DNA of 9,452 nt from an uncultured Eubacteriales bacterium. GTDB taxonomy: Bacteria; Bacillota; Clostridia; Christensenellales; Borkfalkiaceae. Shown piece by piece: positions 6,541 through 9,452 of the stretch (its first letter is position 1; every line of letters starts with the position of its first letter). The position numbers were made by a program, and so were the translations under genes. The notes under the pieces were generated by a model. That model saw only the letters and a list, made by a program, of their open reading frames with translations. It was not told where the DNA came from and did not search any database. The stretch is taken from the NCBI GenBank assembly GCA_905207385.1, contig CAJLLH010000038.1, positions 1 to 9,452 on the forward strand. The letters are read 5' to 3'.

Positions 6541-7722
6541 TTATAAACTCCAGCCGTCGGCAACCGCCTTAAGTCTGTCTGCATAAGAAGCTTTTTTCAC
6601 ATCTTCGGCGGAAACAACGTTTACGCTTTTATACAGTACACCCTCCCTGTAAACGTCTATTCTGCCCACTATCTGACCCTTTGCTACGGGTGCTTTAACC
6701 TTATTATCGGTAACCTCGAAAGTTACATCGCAATCTGCGCCCTTTTTGCAGAAAAGATAACAATCAGCCTCAGGCATAACCGAATACGCAGATTTTTTGC
6801 CTCCGTTTAAAGCAAAGTCATCGTTAAGCGTTACCGTCTTATCCAGTATGATTTTGTTGCAATAATTATTGAAGCCGTAATCGAAAAGGCTGGTCGCGCT
6901 TTTAAAACGATTGTCGCTGGTATCTGCGCCGAGGACTACAGAAACGAGTCTTAAATTTTCCCTTTTAGCGGTAGTTGCAAGGCAATAGCCCGCCTCGCTG
7001 GTAAAACCAGTTTTTCCGCCGTCGCAACCATTGTAACGCTTTAAAAGCTTATTCGTATTGGTCATAGAAGTAACTCTGCCGTTGCCGTGGGCAAAATCTT
7101 CCATCCACACTTTGCTGAAGGTAAAATATTCGCTGTGCTTAATAAGGTTTGCGAACATAACAGCAACGTCGGCAGCGCAGGAATACTGAGTCTCTTTAGG
7201 CAACCCCGTACAATTAGCGAAAAGAGTATCTGAAAGTCCGAGTTCCGCAGCTTTTTTATTCATATCTGCAACAAACTGCTCTTCACTGCCGGAAACTCTT
7301 TCCGCAACAGCCACGCAACTGTCATTTGCGGAGCATACAACGATGCTTTTAACGAGATCCGAAAGCGGATAGCTGTAGCCGCTCTCAAGATAAATCTGCG
7401 AACCGCCCATTCCCGCCGCGTTCTGACTTACGTTTACTTTTTCGTCAAGCGAAAGTCTTCCTTCCGCAACAGCATCAAGACAAAGCGTCAGCGTCATAAC
7501 TTTGCATACGCTTGCAATCGGCATTCTGGCGTGCTCGTTGTATTTATAAACGCATTCGCCCGAATCGGCATCCATAAGATAAGCCGCCTTACAACCGTAA
7601 GTCAGCCCCGAAGAGCTCTCCGCCTCTGCCGATACCGACCTGTAAGCGCCGAATGTTCCCGTCAAAAGGACGGCAGAACAAACAACAAGACCGATTTTTT
7701 TAATAACAGAAATGTTTTTCAT
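6541..7722 (-). CDS. dacF: D-alanyl-D-alanine carboxypeptidase, DacF-type (S11 with PBP5 C-terminal domain)
   Basis: Exported DD-carboxypeptidase that trims peptidoglycan stem peptides; the DacF branch acts in the forespore and affects spore peptidoglycan cross-linking. The 393 residues match Bacillus DacF length. They show a signal peptide (1-32, cleavage likely after VSA), S71-V-C-K74, S131-A-N133 and K237-T-G239, all three catalytic motifs, then a beta-rich PBP5 C-terminal domain (about 288-378) and a short end that may lie on the membrane. ATG 7722 starts a normal signal peptide; a TTG at 7758 is possible but would overlap the promoter -35. No Shine-Dalgarno precedes the ATG, and a forespore-like promoter ends 5 bases before it, which suggests a leaderless mRNA. 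The mature protein has 14 cysteines. It stands alone, with 93 bases to lysA and no clear terminator. DacF rather than DacB is inferred from length and promoter type. Confidence 0.9.
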   Translation of the reverse strand: MKNISVIKKIGLVVCSAVLLTGTFGAYRSVSAEAESSSGLTYGCKAAYLMDADSGECVYKYNEHARMPIASVCKVMTLTLCLDAVAEGRLSLDEKVNVSQNAAGMGGSQIYLESGYSYPLSDLVKSIVVCSANDSCVAVAERVSGSEEQFVADMNKKAAELGLSDTLFANCTGLPKETQYSCAADVAVMFANLIKHSEYFTFSKVWMEDFAHGNGRVTSMTNTNKLLKRYNGCDGGKTGFTSEAGYCLATTAKRENLRLVSVVLGADTSDNRFKSATSLFDYGFNNYCNKIILDKTVTLNDDFALNGGKKSAYSVMPEADCYLFCKKGADCDVTFEVTDNKVKAPVAKGQIVGRIDVYREGVLYKSVNVVSAEDVKKASYADRLKAVADGWSL

Positions 7723-7727
7723 ATTAT

Positions 7728-7765
7728 AAGTATCAGAAAAAATCGGCGTATTATGCAAAAATTTA
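7728..7765 (-). promoter_or_regulatory. Forespore-type (sigma-F/sigma-G-like) promoter of dacF
   Basis: GCATA (7756-7752) is followed after 17 bases by GATACTT (7734-7728), then 5 bases, then the ATG. Block 7750-7765 is identical over 16 bases to the block before the DUF2953-like gene, and all spacings are the same. Bacillus dacF is transcribed by sigma-F, which agrees. A TATAAT also occurs at 7728-7723 directly before the ATG, but it is too close to the start to serve as a sigma-A -10 for this gene. Confidence 0.6.
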
Positions 7766-7777
7766 TTTTTCAGTTAA

Positions 7778-7824
7778 CATAACAAAAAATTTATCTTGTA
7801 TCGGCGGTAAATTTTTTTGTTATG
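7778..7824. repeat. AT-rich inverted repeat between the spoIIM-like gene and dacF, possible terminator
   Basis: Arms 7778-7793 and 7808-7824 are reverse complements over 16 bases except for one extra T in the right arm, with a 14-base loop. On the minus strand the second arm contains six T, so it may act as a weak terminator about 83 bases after the SpoIIM-like stop. It lies just upstream of the dacF promoter and might instead be a regulatory site. Confidence 0.55.
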
Positions 7825-7906
7825 CGTCCCCCTAAAATAATTTATGACTTGAAGCACGCTTTTTAAACTAAAAATACGCAATCGCTAAAAGTTGTACAGA
7901 ATAAAA

Positions 7907-8449
7907 CTAAGCCACAAGAAGAATTACTCTGAACACAACATTCAAAAGCAAAAGCTCTGTTATAATTACCGCAACCGCAAAAACCGCAGGCATGCACAGC
8001 GCTGCCTTTTTATTGAAAAATCTGCAGGCTTCAATGAGAAAAAGATTAAAAAATATTGAAACGAGCGATACAGGAATGAACACGAAAACTGCCGCCAACG
8101 TTCCACCGAATGCAGAAACAGACACTATAAGCACCGTGTATACGCCCGTTATCATGCACTTCAAAAACAGCAGAGGTATCGCAAACAGCCTGAAACGAGT
8201 ACAGTAGGCTATAACAAAGAAAGCGTAACCGTAAACCAACTCATGGAACAAATGTGGCAAAATAAGTGAAGCGTTGCGGAAATTATATACAAAATAAACG
8301 TACTCCGAGGCGTAATTCTGCATATAAGGGTTTATTTGAGTAGTTTTGCAAAGTACTATGCCACATATAATTGCCAATAAAGCAGTAGAAATCAGCGCTA
8401 TTACGCATCTTATATCGGGTTTAATCCGCGGAAAACTAAAAATCCTCAT
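7907..8449 (-). CDS. SpoIIM-like multi-pass membrane protein
   Basis: The 180 residues are very hydrophobic, with membrane segments at about 15-34, 65-84, 88-110, 115-142 and 152-178. It resembles stage II sporulation protein M, a mother-cell membrane protein that works with SpoIID and SpoIIP in septal peptidoglycan breakdown and engulfment. Points of likeness are one early segment followed by a polar stretch, then a region like the SpoIIM core: IPLLFLKCMITGVYTVLIV (91-109), a Phe-Gly-Gly turn, and a long segment ending in a basic patch. It is short for SpoIIM (about 200 residues) and diverged, so the call is tentative; an unrelated membrane protein is possible. It lies 39 bases after spoIVB, probably co-transcribed with it. 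No Shine-Dalgarno is visible before ATG 8449, and the ATG sits inside a hairpin. Confidence 0.5.
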   Translation of the reverse strand: MRIFSFPRIKPDIRCVIALISTALLAIICGIVLCKTTQINPYMQNYASEYVYFVYNFRNASLILPHLFHELVYGYAFFVIAYCTRFRLFAIPLLFLKCMITGVYTVLIVSVSAFGGTLAAVFVFIPVSLVSIFFNLFLIEACRFFNKKAALCMPAVFAVAVIITELLLLNVVFRVILLVA

Positions 8450-8465
8450 ATAAAATTATATGAGG
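8444..8465 (-). promoter_or_regulatory. Terminator-like hairpin covering the start codon of the SpoIIM-like gene
   Basis: CCTCATATA (8465-8457 on the minus strand) pairs with TATATGAGG (8452-8444) over 9 bp with a 4-base loop, followed by ATTTTTAG. The form is that of a short intrinsic terminator after spoIVB, yet the ATG (8449-8447) lies in the second arm. It could attenuate transcription or hide the start from ribosomes. Confidence 0.55.
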
Positions 8466-8488
8466 ACTTTATATAAAGTAAGAACTTT

Positions 8489-9452
8489 TTAATAAGCTTT
8501 CATCATGTTTTCTATAGAAATTCCGTAGCCGCGCGTAGGGTCGTTAATGAACACGTGGGTTACCGCACCTATCAGCTTGCCGTTCTGAACTATGGGGCTC
8601 CCGCTCATTCCCTGAACTATTCCGCCCGTTTTGGATATCAGCGCATCGTCTTCTATTTTAATAACAAAGTTTCTGTTATCCTTGTTATTTTTATCTACTT
8701 TGACAATCGATATATCGTAGCACTCCGTTTTGTTCGACGCCACCGTAGAATAAATTACGGCTTTACCAATAGTTACATCGTCTATGTCGCCCTTTTCTAT
8801 GCGCGTAAGCCTGCTTACATCGCAACTTTCGCTCAGTTTGCCAAACACTCCGCATTTTGAATTGAGTGCCGCAGAACCTAATACTTTATTATTTTCAAAA
8901 GCGCCCTTAAGCTCGCCAGGAGTTCCGCGCACACCGCGTTTTACATCGTAAATAATGCAGCCATACAACGTTCCGCCGTTAATTTTTGTTATTTTGCCGG
9001 CAGTATCGGTTACGGGATGACCTAAAGAGCCGAATTTGTTGTTGGTTTTATCTATATAAGTTACAGTTCCGACGCCGCTGAGACTGTCTCTTACCAGAAC
9101 GCCGACGCGCATTTTGCCCGTTGTTATATCTTTAACGGGTACAAGACTTAACAAAACCTCCTCGCCGTCGCGTTCAACGCACAGATCAGCGCGCTTCAGA
9201 CCTTGTGCCGATAACATTTCGGTCACTTGTTCGCTTGAAGTTATTTCTTTATTGTTTATCTTTTTAATTATATCGCCGGTTTTAAGACCGCCGTCTCTGG
9301 CAGGCGATTTAAGACCGCTTTCCGTCATAACGTCGCACATGCCCACAACTTCCACGGTAGTAGTTTCAAGCACAAATCCCGCAGGAAACCCGCCGAGGTA
9401 TAACTCCTGCGGCTGAACTGCCGCACTGCCAGAAAGCGCAACAATAAAACAT
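8489..9452 (-). CDS. spoIVB: SpoIVB serine peptidase (S55), 5' end cut by window edge
   Basis: Forespore-secreted serine protease that crosses the inner forespore membrane and triggers the SpoIVFA/SpoIVFB complex to cleave pro-sigma-K; other substrates such as SpoIIQ are known. The 320 visible residues begin within the N-terminal hydrophobic anchor, followed by ELYLGGFPAGFVLET, the usual region before the PDZ domain (about 37-107). The S55 protease domain has all three catalytic residues by comparison with B. subtilis His236, Asp363 and Ser378: His145 in SLGHP, Asp268 in KIEDD, and Ser283 in GIVQGMSGSP, with the same 15-residue Asp-Ser spacing. It ends AVTHVFINDPTRGYGISIENMM. A GTG at 9373 is internal to the conserved region and is not the start; the true start lies beyond the window. 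In many spore formers spo0A follows spoIVB; here a SpoIIM-like gene follows instead. Confidence 0.95.
   Translation of the reverse strand, partial: CFIVALSGSAAVQPQELYLGGFPAGFVLETTTVEVVGMCDVMTESGLKSPARDGGLKTGDIIKKINNKEITSSEQVTEMLSAQGLKRADLCVERDGEEVLLSLVPVKDITTGKMRVGVLVRDSLSGVGTVTYIDKTNNKFGSLGHPVTDTAGKITKINGGTLYGCIIYDVKRGVRGTPGELKGAFENNKVLGSAALNSKCGVFGKLSESCDVSRLTRIEKGDIDDVTIGKAVIYSTVASNKTECYDISIVKVDKNNKDNRNFVIKIEDDALISKTGGIVQGMSGSPIVQNGKLIGAVTHVFINDPTRGYGISIENMMKAY

Noticed and set aside
8555..8860. 101-codon plus-strand open frame
   Set aside because: It is opposite the SpoIVB protease domain, which is clearly conserved; no independent coding evidence.

Overview
The window looks like chromosomal core sequence from an endospore-forming member of the Firmicutes, most likely class Clostridia. 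The reasons are SpoIVB, GerW (YtfJ), a SpoIIM-like membrane protein, two sporulation-type D-Ala-D-Ala carboxypeptidases, and the classic scpA-scpB / DUF2953 / gerW / dac / rluB neighbourhood. GC content is moderate by eye, with AT-rich intergenic gaps. An uncultured Christensenellales-like gut lineage would fit, but that is a guess. I see no mobile elements, tRNA, rRNA, CRISPR array or phage genes, and no gap longer than about 190 bases. Every supported gene is on the minus strand, so transcription runs from high to low coordinates.

Layout in transcription order. (1) 9452-8489: spoIVB, a serine protease cut at its 5' end by the window edge. It is followed by a SpoIIM-like membrane protein (8449-7907) whose start codon sits inside a hairpin. 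(2) 7722-6541: a DacF-type carboxypeptidase behind its own forespore-like promoter. (3) 6447-2777: a tightly coupled operon lysA - M50 site-2-type protease - scpA - scpB, with a good sigma-A promoter and a strong terminator (2741-2770). (4) 2616-1: a second sporulation operon of a DUF2953-like protein, gerW, a second carboxypeptidase, and rluB, which is cut at its 3' end by the window start.

How the genes fit together. The lysA operon is a vegetative set: the last step of lysine synthesis (protein and some peptidoglycans), a small membrane protease, and the two kleisin/winged-helix partners of SMC condensin. The flanking blocks serve the spore: SpoIVB signalling, the engulfment-type SpoIIM-like protein, cortex peptidoglycan trimming by two DD-carboxypeptidases, and the GerW germination factor.

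The most interesting signal is regulatory. The two sporulation transcription starts (before the DUF2953-like gene and before dacF) share an identical 16-base block containing GCATA. In both, the same 17-base spacing leads to a GATA(A/C)T-type -10 element, and the same 5 bases separate that element from the start codon. Neither gene has a Shine-Dalgarno sequence. This suggests leaderless mRNAs made by a forespore sigma factor (sigma-F or sigma-G). Nothing in the window looks like a wholly new multi-gene system.
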